From Streptomyces spinosus (GTDB lineage Bacteria; Actinomycetota; Actinomycetes; Streptomycetales; Streptomycetaceae): DNA of 64,000 bases. The stretch lies in NCBI RefSeq assembly GCF_020400655.1, contig NZ_JAINRC010000027.1, positions 1 to 64,000 of the forward strand, read 5' to 3'. A program made the translations under genes and the position numbers. The notes beneath the pieces are model-generated. The model saw only the letters and a program-made list of their open reading frames with translations, had not been told where the DNA came from and made no database searches. Below are positions 35,948 to 44,020 of this stretch, piece by piece. Each line of letters opens with the position of its first letter. Positions within the stretch are counted from its first letter, which is position 1.

Positions 35948-37177
35948 GTGAACACGCGGCCTGTGGCGGGGGCGTCGGCTCGGGGGCGGCAAGGCCGTGG
36001 GGCGCTGGCGGTCATAGCCGGCGCCCTGGCGTTGTCGCTCGCCGCGTGCGGCGGGGGCGGCGACTCGGGCTCCGGTGACGGCAAGGGCAAGGACGGCGGC
36101 GGCCGGAAGGGCGGCCAGTCCACGGCCGCGGTCAGCATCGCGCCCAAGGCCGGTGCCACCGGCGTCGACACCAGCGGGGCGCTCAAGGTCGACGTCGCCC
36201 GGGGCCGGCTGACCGAGGTCACCGTCAAGGACGCCAAGGGCGAGAAGGTCGAGGGCGCGATATCCGGCGGCGGCGCCTCCTGGACGCCGTCGACCCATCT
36301 GGCCGCCGGCACCAAGTACACGGTGCACGCGGTCGCCAAGGACTCCGAGGGCCGCGAGGCCGCGGAGGACTCCACCTTCACCACGCTGACCCCGAAGAAC
36401 ACCTTCGTCGGCTACTTCACCCCCGAGGACGGTTCCACCGTCGGCGTCGGGATGCCGTTCTCCATACGCTTCACCCGGGGCATCACCAGCCCGGACGCGG
36501 TCGAGAAGGCCATCCGCGTCAAGACCGAGCCGGCCGTCGACGTCGAGGGCCACTGGTTCGGCAACGACCGCCTGGACTTCCGCCCCGAGAAGTACTGGAA
36601 GGCAGGCACCAAGGTCACCGTCGACCTCGACCTGGACGGCGTCGAGGGCCGCGACGGCGTCTACGGCAAGCAGCGCAAGACCGTGAAGTTCACCATCGGC
36701 CGCAACCAGGTCTCCGTCGTGGACGCCAAGAAGCACACGATGAAGGTCACCCAGGACGGCAAGGTCGTGAAGACCATCCCGGTCACCACCGGCAAGCCCG
36801 GCTACGACACCTGGAACGGCCAGATGGTCATGAGCGAGAAGCTCGCCGTCACCCGGATGAACGGCGAAACCGTCGGCTACGGCGGCGAGTACGACATCAA
36901 GGACGTCCCGCACGCCATCCGCCTCACCAACTCCGGCACCTTCATCCACGGCAACTACTGGGGCGGCGACGCCTTCGGCAACTACAACGCCAGCCACGGC
37001 TGCGTCGGCCTGCGCGACGTGCGCGGCGGCTACGACGGCTCCGTACCGGCGGCCTGGTTCTTCAACCACTCGCTGATCGGCGACGTGGTCGTCGTCAAGA
37101 ACTCCCACGACGCCACGGTGGCCCCCGACAACGGCCTCAACGGCTGGAACATGTCGTGGGCCGACTGGAAGAAGTAG
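35948..37177 (+). CDS. L,D-transpeptidase lipoprotein (Ig-like + YkuD), copy 2
   Basis: A 409-residue paralogue of the preceding protein. GTG 35948 (MNTRPVAGASARG) has GGAGGGGAG upstream. The lipobox is LSLAAC, followed by a long Gly/Lys/Asp-rich linker that should let it reach across the wall. Two Ig-like domains (GATGVDTSGALKVDV; YFTPEDGSTVGVGM) precede the YkuD domain, with SHGCVGLRD and nucleophile Cys352. The 157-bp gap to copy 1 contains TAATAT (35886-35891) as a possible -10. A strong terminator follows the gene. Separate promoters would allow different growth-stage use of the two enzymes. Confidence 0.92.
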   Translation: MNTRPVAGASARGRQGRGALAVIAGALALSLAACGGGGDSGSGDGKGKDGGGRKGGQSTAAVSIAPKAGATGVDTSGALKVDVARGRLTEVTVKDAKGEKVEGAISGGGASWTPSTHLAAGTKYTVHAVAKDSEGREAAEDSTFTTLTPKNTFVGYFTPEDGSTVGVGMPFSIRFTRGITSPDAVEKAIRVKTEPAVDVEGHWFGNDRLDFRPEKYWKAGTKVTVDLDLDGVEGRDGVYGKQRKTVKFTIGRNQVSVVDAKKHTMKVTQDGKVVKTIPVTTGKPGYDTWNGQMVMSEKLAVTRMNGETVGYGGEYDIKDVPHAIRLTNSGTFIHGNYWGGDAFGNYNASHGCVGLRDVRGGYDGSVPAAWFFNHSLIGDVVVVKNSHDATVAPDNGLNGWNMSWADWKK

Positions 37178-37192
37178 CCCCGTCCGACGTAA

Positions 37193-37225
37193 GGGCCCGG
37201 TGCTGTGACCTACGGCACCGGGCCC
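37193..37225 (+). terminator. Terminator after L,D-transpeptidase copy 2
   Basis: GGGCCCGGTGC (37193-37203) pairs perfectly with GCACCGGGCCC (37215-37225) around an 11-nt loop, 16 nt after the stop codon; followed by ATTGTCGTT. Confidence 0.8.
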
Positions 37226-37256
37226 ATTGTCGTTAGTGGCCGTTAACCTGACCCCC

Positions 37257-38024
37257 ATGACCGTCTCTCTCGAAGTCGCCGAAGGCGTCGGCACCCTGCG
37301 GCTCGACCGGCCGCCGATGAACGCGCTGGACATCGCCACCCAGGACCGGCTGAAGGAGCTGGCCGAGGAGGCCACGGACCGCGACGACGTGCGCGCCGTG
37401 GTGATCTACGGCGGCGAGCGGGTGTTCGCGGCGGGCGCGGACATCAAGGAGATGCAGACCATGGACCACGCGGCGATGGTCCGGCGCTCCCGAGCCCTGC
37501 AGGACTCCTTCACCGCCGTCGCCCGCATCCCCAAGCCCGTCGTCGCGGCCATCACCGGCTACGCCCTCGGCGGCGGCTGCGAGCTGGCCCTGTGCGCCGA
37601 CTACCGCATCGCCGCCGACAACGCCAAGCTCGGCCAGCCCGAGATCCTGCTCGGCCTGATCCCGGGCGCCGGCGGCACCCAGCGGCTGCCCCGGCTGATC
37701 GGCCCCTCCAAGGCCAAGGACCTCATCTTCACGGGCCGTCAGGTCAAGGCCGACGAGGCCCTCGCCGTCGGCCTGGTGGACCGTGTCGTGCCGGCCGCCG
37801 AGGTGTACGAGCAGGCGCACGCCTGGGCCGCGCGGCTCGCCCAGGGTCCGGCCATCGCGCTGCGCGCGGCCAAGGAGTCCGTCGACACCGGCCTGGAGGC
37901 CGACATCGACACCGGGCTCGCCGTCGAACGGAACTGGTTCGCCGGTCTGTTCGCCACCGAGGACCGCGAGCGCGGCATGCGCAGCTTCGTGGAGGAGGGG
38001 CCGGGCAAGGCCAAGTTCGTCTGA
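37257..38024 (+). CDS. Enoyl-CoA hydratase/isomerase family protein
   Basis: A 255-residue crotonase-fold enzyme, cytoplasmic, for fatty-acid or branched acyl-CoA breakdown. ATG 37257 begins MTVSLEVAEGVGTLRLDRP. Oxyanion-hole residues lie in FAAGADIKEM and YALGGGCELALCADYRIA, and the catalytic Glu pair is suggested by GQPEILLGLIPGAGGTQRLPR. Length and motifs are typical of hydratases acting on short acyl-CoA. The gene starts 32 nt after the terminator of the transpeptidase gene and has no obvious pathway neighbours, so the exact substrate is unknown. Confidence 0.92.
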   Translation: MTVSLEVAEGVGTLRLDRPPMNALDIATQDRLKELAEEATDRDDVRAVVIYGGERVFAAGADIKEMQTMDHAAMVRRSRALQDSFTAVARIPKPVVAAITGYALGGGCELALCADYRIAADNAKLGQPEILLGLIPGAGGTQRLPRLIGPSKAKDLIFTGRQVKADEALAVGLVDRVVPAAEVYEQAHAWAARLAQGPAIALRAAKESVDTGLEADIDTGLAVERNWFAGLFATEDRERGMRSFVEEGPGKAKFV

Positions 38025-38323
38025 CCGTCAACCGCGTGGACGGCCCGCCGGCTTGCGCGCGGGGTCTTGCAATTGACGCGTCGTCTCATTCGGGTCCCCC
38101 GATGGGGCGGTTTATGGGAGCCTTATCGCAACCTTAAGCCTGCCTCGTCGAGGGGGTCCGACGATTGCCCGGAAGTGAGCCGTCGCCGCAGGTCAACCGG
38201 GCAGCACCGGACATCGACATGCCAACGGCATATGCCGATCGGCGGGTGCGGGGCGGGGGCGTGCGGGGGGCGTATTCCTCCGGAACGGCCCCCAAGACGG
38301 CTCCGGACGGCCATCATGGGGGC
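38025..38323. other. Intergenic region before the anti-sigma-like ATPase
   Basis: 299 bp with no clear gene of its own. It may contain N-terminal codons of the next gene if a start at 38165 or 38219 is used instead of 38324, but base composition is mixed and no ribosome site supports them. No terminator-like hairpin is evident after the enoyl-CoA hydratase. Confidence 0.4.
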
Positions 38324-38827
38324 ATGGCGGGGCTGGAGGGCATCGAGCAGCCGCGGGGAGACAGCCGTGCGGCCGCGGCGCGCTGGTCACCCGCGGTCGA
38401 GGACGAACAGGGACTCAAGGCGCTCGAACTGTTCGGGAACCCGACCGAGGCGGAGGTCCCGCTGCCGTCCCGCCCGGAGTCCGCGGCCACCGCCCGCCGG
38501 CTCGCCCAGGTCGTCGTCCTGCGCACCTGGCGGCTCACCCCCAAACTGGCCGAGGACGCCGTCCTGCTCGTGTCGGAACTCGTCGGCAACGCCGTACGGC
38601 ACACCGGCGCCCGCGTCTTCGGTCTGCGGATGCGCCGCCGCACCGGCTGGATCCGGGTCGAGGTCCGCGACCCCTCGCGCGGGCTGCCCTGCCTGATGCC
38701 GGTCCAGGAACTGGACGTCAGCGGGCGCGGACTGTTCCTCGTCGACAAACTGGCCGACCGCTGGGGCGTGGACCTGCTGCCGCGGGGCAAGACGACGTGG
38801 TTCGAGATGCGGGTCGCCGACCGCTGA
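38324..38827 (+). CDS. ATP-binding protein of the anti-sigma (RsbW-like) HATPase class
   Basis: A 167-residue cytoplasmic GHKL ATPase-fold protein. Conserved parts are ESAATARRLAQVV, the N-box VSELVGNAVRHTG, a reduced G1 box (DPSRGLP in place of DxGxG) and GRGLFLVDKLADRWGV. Such small proteins are numerous in Streptomyces; some are anti-sigma kinases, most are unstudied. The start at ATG 38324 (MAGLEGIEQPRGD) fits the usual length; the region before it in frame is Gly/Pro/Arg-rich. No anti-anti-sigma or sigma gene adjoins, so the partner is unknown. Confidence 0.8.
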   Translation: MAGLEGIEQPRGDSRAAAARWSPAVEDEQGLKALELFGNPTEAEVPLPSRPESAATARRLAQVVVLRTWRLTPKLAEDAVLLVSELVGNAVRHTGARVFGLRMRRRTGWIRVEVRDPSRGLPCLMPVQELDVSGRGLFLVDKLADRWGVDLLPRGKTTWFEMRVADR

Positions 38828-38897
38828 GGACCGGCGGGGCGTCCGGTTGCGCCATCCGCGGCGCCAATCGCCCTGTTTCTCACCGATCGCCCCTTAA

Positions 38898-39674
38898 ATG
38901 GTGCAGGTGACCCCCACCCACCGCCGTGATGTGCTGCGCACCGGCGCCGGAATCGTCGCCGGCGGTGCGCTCGCCGCCGGATGCGGCACCGGACACGCCG
39001 TCCGGCCCCCCGTTCCGGCCGCCCCCGAGCGCTCCCCGTCGGCACCCCCGCCGGAACCCCGCGCCTACCCCGGCCAACCCGCCCAGATCACCCACGGCCC
39101 CCGCACCCGCCCCCAGGTCGCCCTCACCTTCCACGGCCAGGGGGACCCCGCCCTCGCCCGCACCCTGCTCGACACCGCCGAACAGCGCGGCGCGCGGCTC
39201 ACCGTGCTCGCCGTCGGCACCTGGCTGGACCAGCACCCGGACCTCGCCCGCCGCATCCTCGACGGCGGCCACGACCTCGGCAACCACACCCAGCGGCACA
39301 TCGGCGTCAACACGCTGCCCGAGGCGGAGGCCCGCCGGGAGATCACCGACTGCGCCGCCCGGCTCAAGCGGCTCACCGGCTCCATCGGCACCTGGTTCCG
39401 CCCCTCCCGCGCCCCGGCCGCCTCCCCGCTCGTCGCCCGGCTGGCCCGCGCCGCCGGCTACCCGCACGTGCTGTCGTACGACGTCGACTCGCTCGACTAC
39501 ACCCGCCCCGGCGCCGCCGCCGTCACCCGCGAGGTCCTCGCCGGCGCGCGCAACGGATCGGTGGTGAGCCTGCACTTCGGATACCCCGACACGGTCGCCG
39601 CCCTCCCCGACCTCCTGTCCGAACTCGGCCGCCGCGGACTGCGCGCGGTCACCACCACGGAGCTGCTGAGCTGA
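38898..39674 (+). CDS. NodB-like polysaccharide deacetylase family protein with altered active site
   Basis: A 258-residue exported protein. The leader carries a twin-Arg-like RRDVLRTG and lipobox LAAGC, so it is probably a lipoprotein; GTG 38907 is an alternative to ATG 38898. The NodB fold is visible: ALTFHGQGDPAL, GHDLGNHTQRH, WFRPSRAPA and LSYDVDSLDY. Motif 1 is not the canonical TFDDG; both Asp positions are replaced (His and Gly). The HxxxxH metal pair of motif 2 seems present. It may bind or process a wall polysaccharide, or be a non-enzymatic relative. The stop shares a base with the next gene's ATG. Confidence 0.8.
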   Translation: MVQVTPTHRRDVLRTGAGIVAGGALAAGCGTGHAVRPPVPAAPERSPSAPPPEPRAYPGQPAQITHGPRTRPQVALTFHGQGDPALARTLLDTAEQRGARLTVLAVGTWLDQHPDLARRILDGGHDLGNHTQRHIGVNTLPEAEARREITDCAARLKRLTGSIGTWFRPSRAPAASPLVARLARAAGYPHVLSYDVDSLDYTRPGAAAVTREVLAGARNGSVVSLHFGYPDTVAALPDLLSELGRRGLRAVTTTELLS

Positions 39675-40861
39675 TGCGAACCACGAAAGCCGCCCGCCTG
39701 CTGGCCGCCGGTGCCGCCGTCACCGCCCTGACGCTGCTCTCCGCGTGCGGCGGCGGGTCCCGCGACCACGCGGACGAGCCCGTCGGCAGCAAGGCGCCGG
39801 TCCAGCCGAAGGTGAAGAAGCCGCTGGTCGACGTGTTGCCGGGGATGCCACCGGTCGACGACCCGGCCGACCTCTACGCCGCCGACCGGCCGAACCGGCT
39901 CTCGCCCGTGGTCAAGGGCTTCCCCTCCCGGGTGTACGTCCCCAACACCAACTCCGACACCGTCACCGTCATCGACCCCGCCACCTACCGGATCGTCGAG
40001 ACCATCCGGGTCGGCCGCCAGCCCCAGCACGTCGTGCCGTCCTGGGACCTGAAGACCCTCTGGGTCAACAACGACCTCGGCAACAGCCTGACCCCCATCG
40101 ACCCGCGGACCGGCCGGGCCGGCGAACCGGTCTCCGTGCACGACCCGTACAACCTGTACTTCACGCCCGACGGCAAGTACGCCGTCGTCATGGCCTCCAT
40201 GGACCGCCAGCTGGTCTTCCGCGACGCGCACACCATGAAGGTCGTCAAGGCGCTCCCGGTCAGCTGCTACGGCGTCAACCACGCCGACTTCTCCATCGAC
40301 GGCCGCTACTTCATCGTCTCCTGCGAGTTCAGCGGCGAGATCCTCAAGGTCGACACGGCGCGGATGAAGGTCGTCGGCCAGGAGAAGCTGCCGCTGCACG
40401 GCGCCATGCCGCAGGACGTCAAGATCTCCCCGGACGGCAAGCTGTTCTACATCGCCGACATGATGGCGGACGGCCTGTGGATCCTCGACGGCGACAAGTT
40501 CACCCGGCCCCGGTTCCTCGCCACCGGCAAGGGCGCCCATGGCCTCTACGTCAGCCGCGACTCCCGCGAGATGTACATCTCCAACCGGGGCGAGGGCACC
40601 ATCTCGGTCTTCGACTTCACCCGCAACCGGCTCACCAAGAAGTGGCACCTGCCCGGCGGCGGCAGCCCCGACATGGGCGGGGTCTCCGCCGACGGCAAGG
40701 TCCTGTGGCTCTCCGGCCGCTACAACGCCGAGGTGTACGCCATCGACACCCGCACCGGCGCCCAGCTGGCCCGCATCAAGGTCGGCAGCGGCCCGCACGG
40801 CCTGGCCGTCTACCCCCAGCCGGGCCGCTACTCACTGGGACACACCGGCGTCTTCCGCTGA
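39674..40861 (+). CDS. YVTN/cytochrome-D1-like beta-propeller lipoprotein
   Basis: A 395-residue exported lipoprotein with lipobox LLSAC at about residue 25. The rest is a seven-bladed-type propeller built from repeats such as VYVPNTNSDTVTVIDPATYRIVETI-like blades (IDP/VxTIxVG pattern), YFTPDGKYAVVMA, ISPDGKLFYIADMM and VSADGKVLWLSGRYNAEVYAID. No haem motif (CxxCH) is present, so it is not a nitrite reductase. The ATG overlaps the deacetylase-like stop (TGATG), so both are made together, probably for one cell-surface function. The 3' end overlaps the convergent GNAT gene by 34 bp. Confidence 0.85.
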   Translation: MRTTKAARLLAAGAAVTALTLLSACGGGSRDHADEPVGSKAPVQPKVKKPLVDVLPGMPPVDDPADLYAADRPNRLSPVVKGFPSRVYVPNTNSDTVTVIDPATYRIVETIRVGRQPQHVVPSWDLKTLWVNNDLGNSLTPIDPRTGRAGEPVSVHDPYNLYFTPDGKYAVVMASMDRQLVFRDAHTMKVVKALPVSCYGVNHADFSIDGRYFIVSCEFSGEILKVDTARMKVVGQEKLPLHGAMPQDVKISPDGKLFYIADMMADGLWILDGDKFTRPRFLATGKGAHGLYVSRDSREMYISNRGEGTISVFDFTRNRLTKKWHLPGGGSPDMGGVSADGKVLWLSGRYNAEVYAIDTRTGAQLARIKVGSGPHGLAVYPQPGRYSLGHTGVFR

Positions 40862-41481
40862 AGCAGCAGTTCCGCGCCCACCGGACGGTACCCGGCGGCC
40901 TGGAACGCCCGCAGGCTGCGGGCGTTCCCCGGCGCCACCTGGGCCCACAGCGGCTCCGCGGCCAGCTGCCGGGCGGCGGTCACCAGCAGCCGCCCGAGCC
41001 CCCGGTGCCGCACGTCCTCGGCCACCTCGACGGACACCTCCAGCCGCCCGGCGAGCCCGCGCCCCATCACCAGCACCCCGCCGTCGGTCACCCAGGCCCG
41101 CACCTCGTCCCGGCGCCCCCGGGCGTACCGGATCCGGGGGTGCCCGGCGTCCTCGATCTCCGTCAGCGCGAGCGGGGGTCCGCCCGGCAGCGGGTCGCCC
41201 ACCAGCACCGCGTCGACGGTCTCGGCCCGGCGTCCGGTCCGGTCCAGGAGGGCGGTCAGGAAGCGCGGGTTCAGCGTGGCCGCCAGGGGATCGCAGTCCA
41301 GGCCGCGCAGCGTTTCGTACACCCACTGAGGGTCCTCGTCGGTGACGACCACCGAGTGCGCGGTGAAGGACAGCACCCCGGCGTCCCGCGGTGAGGGCTG
41401 CGCCACGACCGTCGTACCGCCGTCCGCCGGCGGGAAGACACCGGCCGCCGCCGCATCGAGAATGTCCCGCAACGTCTCCAC
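40828..41481 (-). CDS. GNAT family N-acetyltransferase
   Basis: A 217-residue cytoplasmic protein. GTG 41481 (METLRDILDAAA) is supported by AAGGAG. The N-terminal half (DAGVLSFTAHSVVVTDEDPQWVYETLRG) is specific to a Streptomyces group; the GNAT core is in the C-terminal half: VSVEVAEDVRHRGLGRLLVTAARQLA (acetyl-CoA loop RHRGLG), then NARSLRAFQAAGYRPVG. It is divergent from a MerR regulator across only 48 bp, so that regulator may control it. Substrate unknown. Confidence 0.87.
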   Translation of the reverse strand: METLRDILDAAAAGVFPPADGGTTVVAQPSPRDAGVLSFTAHSVVVTDEDPQWVYETLRGLDCDPLAATLNPRFLTALLDRTGRRAETVDAVLVGDPLPGGPPLALTEIEDAGHPRIRYARGRRDEVRAWVTDGGVLVMGRGLAGRLEVSVEVAEDVRHRGLGRLLVTAARQLAAEPLWAQVAPGNARSLRAFQAAGYRPVGAELLLQRKTPVCPSE

Positions 41482-41491
41482 GGCCCGCTCC

Positions 41492-41522
41492 TTGAGTCTC
41501 CACCCACTGGAAGGCCCAGACT
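41492..41522 (+). promoter_or_regulatory. MerR-type promoter with 19-bp spacer
   Basis: TTGAGT (41492-41497), a 19-nt spacer, then CAGACT (41517-41522). The spacer contains the near-dyad CTCCA-CCCAC-TGGAAG and is flanked by GAGTCT/AGACTC. A 19-nt spacer is the hallmark of promoters twisted open by MerR activators. The predicted transcript would start at or next to the ATG at 41530, making it leaderless. Confidence 0.6.
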
Positions 41523-41529
41523 CGCAGAC

Positions 41530-42441
41530 ATGATCGAGGACGGCACCGGACTTCTCACCATCGGCGAGCTGGCCCGCGCCACCGGACTGGGTGTGCGCAC
41601 CATCCGCTACTGGTCCGACGCCGGGGTGCTCACCCCGGTGACCCGGTCGGCCGGCGGTTACCGGCTCTACGACGCCGAGAGCGCCGCACGCCTGGAGCTG
41701 ATCCGCACCCTGCGCGAACTGGGCCTCGGCCTGGCGGACGTGCGCGCGGTGCTGGCCGGCGAGCGGACCGTGGCCCAGGTCGCGGCCACCCACGCGGCGG
41801 CGCTGGACGCGCAGATCCGGTCGCTGGGGGTGACCCGGGCGGTGCTGTCCGCCGTAGCGCGACGCGGTGCGACCGCTGAGGAGATGACACTGGTGAACAA
41901 GCTGGCCCGACTGTCCGCCGCCGAACGGCAGCGGATCATGGAGGAGTTCGTGGCGGAGGCGCTGCACGGGCTCGACACCGTGGACCCGGACGTCCGGGAA
42001 CGGATGCGGCGCACGGCCGTCCACCTTGCGGAGGACCCCACGCCCGAGGAGGTGGACGCCTGGGTGGAGCTGGCCGAGATGCTCCAGGACCCCGCGTTCC
42101 GGGCGCAGATGCGCCGGGCCGTCGAGTTCAACGCGGCCGACCGGCGGCCCGGCGAGCCGCGGGGACGGTCGCTGTGGTTCGCCAGGCGGCTCGTGGAGCT
42201 GGTGGCGCCGGTCCGCGAGCGCGGCGTCGACCCCACCGGACCCGGCGCGGAGGAGGTGCTGGACGAACTGTTCGGCGACGCCGACCGGGGCGAGGCACTG
42301 GAGCGCATGACGGCCGGCTTCGACGAGCGTGTGGCCCGCTACCGGGAGCTGGTCGCCGTGGTGAACCGGCAGCCCGCGCCACCGCACGCCGAGGACTTCG
42401 CCTGGGTGGTCGCCGCACTGCGCTTTCGTGCGGGCCGTTAA
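41530..42441 (+). CDS. MerR family transcriptional regulator
   Basis: A 303-residue regulator. The winged helix-turn-helix lies at residues 9-75: LLTIGELARATGLGVRTIRYW, then GGYRLYDAES and LIRTLRELGLGLADVRAVL. The coiled-coil follows, and the long C-terminal domain (EEVDAWVELAEMLQDPAFRAQMRRAVEF) is a helical ligand-binding region rather than a metal-binding loop; there are no conserved Cys. It should recognise an organic effector. It probably controls its own promoter and the divergent acetyltransferase gene through the 48-bp shared region. Confidence 0.9.
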   Translation: MIEDGTGLLTIGELARATGLGVRTIRYWSDAGVLTPVTRSAGGYRLYDAESAARLELIRTLRELGLGLADVRAVLAGERTVAQVAATHAAALDAQIRSLGVTRAVLSAVARRGATAEEMTLVNKLARLSAAERQRIMEEFVAEALHGLDTVDPDVRERMRRTAVHLAEDPTPEEVDAWVELAEMLQDPAFRAQMRRAVEFNAADRRPGEPRGRSLWFARRLVELVAPVRERGVDPTGPGAEEVLDELFGDADRGEALERMTAGFDERVARYRELVAVVNRQPAPPHAEDFAWVVAALRFRAGR

Positions 42442-42500
42442 CCTGACCAGCGTCAGTACGCCAGCACGGCATGAGAAACACGAACAAAAGGGGCGGATCG

Positions 42501-42713
42501 GTGGCGGACATCGAGGAAGCACGCAAGCAGTTCCAGCGGATCGACGCGGACGGTGACGGATTCATCACCGCAGCGGAGTTCAAGTCCGCCCTCGCGCAGC
42601 AGGGTGACTGGAACGTCACCGAGACGGTCGCGGAGGCCGTCATCAAGACCCGCGACCTCAACGGCGACAAGGTGCTGTCGTTCGACGAGTTCTGGGCCTA
42701 CCTGAGCAAGTGA
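42501..42713 (+). CDS. Small EF-hand calcium-binding protein
   Basis: A 70-residue protein with a pair of EF-hands. GTG 42501 (MADIEEARKQFQR) has AAGGGGCGGA upstream; an in-frame ATG at 42471 would add ten poorly conserved residues. Loop 1 is DADGDGFITAAE (ligands Asp15, Asp17, Asp19, Glu26), fully canonical. Loop 2 is DLNGDKVLSFDE (Asp52, Asn54, Asp56, Glu63), also canonical. It is the size of the calmodulin-like Cab proteins of streptomycetes. A calcium buffer or sensor role in the cytoplasm is likely. A bidirectional terminator follows. Confidence 0.9.
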   Translation: MADIEEARKQFQRIDADGDGFITAAEFKSALAQQGDWNVTETVAEAVIKTRDLNGDKVLSFDEFWAYLSK

Positions 42714-42726
42714 CCCGTCGGCGACA

Positions 42727-42760
42727 GGGGGTGCCCGCGCCGAGCGGCCCGGGCACCCCC
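42727..42760. terminator. Bidirectional terminator
   Basis: GGGGGTGCCCG (42727-42737) and CGGGCACCCCC (42750-42760) form a perfect 11-bp stem with a 12-nt loop, between the ends of the convergent EF-hand and ABC ATPase genes. Confidence 0.8.
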
Positions 42761-42772
42761 TTCGTCATGCCG

Positions 42773-43597
42773 TCACGCCGTCATGCCGTCACGGCGCCGC
42801 GTCCCGCGCCGGATCCGCACGCTCCAGCGCCCCTCGTGCCGCTCCAGCGTCAACGGCAGGTCGAAGCACTTGCCGACCTGGTCACCGGTGAGCACCGACG
42901 CGACCGGCCCCGAGGCCAGCACCCGTCCGTCGCGCAGCAGCACGGCGTGCGTGGTGCCCGCCGGCAGCTCCTCCAGGTGATGGGTGACCAGCACCGTCGC
43001 CAGCGCCGGATGAGCCGCCCGCAGGTCCTCCAGCGCATCGATCAGCTGTTCCCGGCCGGGCAGGTCCAGGCCGGTCGCCGGCTCGTCCAGGAGCAGCAGC
43101 CGCGGCTCGGGCATCAGCGCCCGCGCGATCAGCGTCCGGCCGCGCTGCCCCTGCGAGAGCGTCGGCCACCGGGCGTCCCGCAGCGCCCCCAGCCCCAGTG
43201 TGGCCAGCAGCGCCTCGGCCCGCTCCGTCTGCTCCGGGGTGGGACGCCACCGGGGGACCGGTTCGACCGAGTTCGTCGCCCCCGTGAGCACGACGTCCCG
43301 CACTCGCAGCGGCGAGGTCAGCGGATGGCGCGGGTCGACGTGCCCGACCAGGGTCCGCAACTCGCGCAGGTCCACCCGGCCCAGCCGGTGTCCGAGCACC
43401 TCCACCGCGCCCCGGGTCGGATGGACCAGCGCGCCGAGCAGCCCCAGCAGCGTGGACTTGCCCGCCCCGTTGGCGCCGAGCAGCGCCCAGTGCTCACCGG
43501 CCCGGACGGTCAGCGAGACCTCCTGGAGGATGGCCCGCCCGTCCCGGACGACGTGCACGTCCTCGGCGCGCAGCACCTCCGTCGTCGCCTTCGTCAT
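42773..43597 (-). CDS. Orphan ABC transporter ATP-binding protein
   Basis: A 274-residue stand-alone NBD (MTKATTEVLRAEDVHVVRDG). Walker A GANGAGKST, Q-loop region near GHVDPRHP, signature LSQGQRGR (variant of LSGGQ), Walker B LLLLDEPATGLDLP and H-loop VTHHLEEL are all recognisable. There is no permease nearby. The pattern is like the PhrA/ModF-type ATPases, which are found without membrane partners. The ATG overlaps the stop of a short upstream ORF by 4 bp. The role could be in import of a metal or anion with a distant permease, or non-transport. Confidence 0.88.
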   Translation of the reverse strand: MTKATTEVLRAEDVHVVRDGRAILQEVSLTVRAGEHWALLGANGAGKSTLLGLLGALVHPTRGAVEVLGHRLGRVDLRELRTLVGHVDPRHPLTSPLRVRDVVLTGATNSVEPVPRWRPTPEQTERAEALLATLGLGALRDARWPTLSQGQRGRTLIARALMPEPRLLLLDEPATGLDLPGREQLIDALEDLRAAHPALATVLVTHHLEELPAGTTHAVLLRDGRVLASGPVASVLTGDQVGKCFDLPLTLERHEGRWSVRIRRGTRRRDGMTA

Positions 43598-43797
43598 CGC
43601 GCCGCCCGGTTCACCGCGGACGGCACCGTGCGCGCGGCGGCCGACCGGTTCTCCCGGGCGCGGCGGGCGGGCCCGGCCCGGCCCTCGCCGAGCGCGTCCT
43701 GGTGGGTGCCGGAGAACACCGTGCGTACGGCGTCGACGTCGCCGGGGCCGGCCATGGGGCCGGCCTCCTGGGCGCGGAGATCGAGGGCGAGGGTCAC
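43594..43797 (-). CDS. Possible small protein coupled to the orphan ABC ATPase
   Basis: A 67-residue ORF (MTLALDLRAQEAGP) whose stop overlaps the ATPase start as ATGA. Codon third positions are almost all G or C, as in true genes here. The C-terminal half is Arg/Ala-rich. No domain is recognised and no strong ribosome site is seen. It may be a real leader protein or chance. Confidence 0.4.
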   Translation of the reverse strand: MTLALDLRAQEAGPMAGPGDVDAVRTVFSGTHQDALGEGRAGPARRARENRSAAARTVPSAVNRAAR

Positions 43798-44020
43798 CAG
43801 GCCGACGTTACCGGTGCGCTCACCGTCGCCGAACGGGCAGCCCCCCGCCCGGGGTCTCCGGGTGCCGCGGCCGTTGTGCGGATGCCCCGAGAGGATCGCG
43901 CGGCGGCACCGGCCGGGCAGCCGTCACCCGTTCGGCGCACGGCGCGGAATAGGCCCGGACCCGGCTGGGTTGAGCGGAGAACATCCCATGCATGCGCATA
44001 GACCATCCGGAGGGTCAGCC

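Noticed and set aside
38165..38323. Longer N-terminus for the RsbW-like ATPase
   Set aside because: The added residues are Gly/Arg/Pro-rich, unlike the family, and no ribosome site precedes the earlier starts.
39674..40861. Reading the beta-propeller protein as a nitrite reductase/cytochrome d1
   Set aside because: No CxxCH haem motif and no electron-transfer genes nearby; only the propeller fold is shared.
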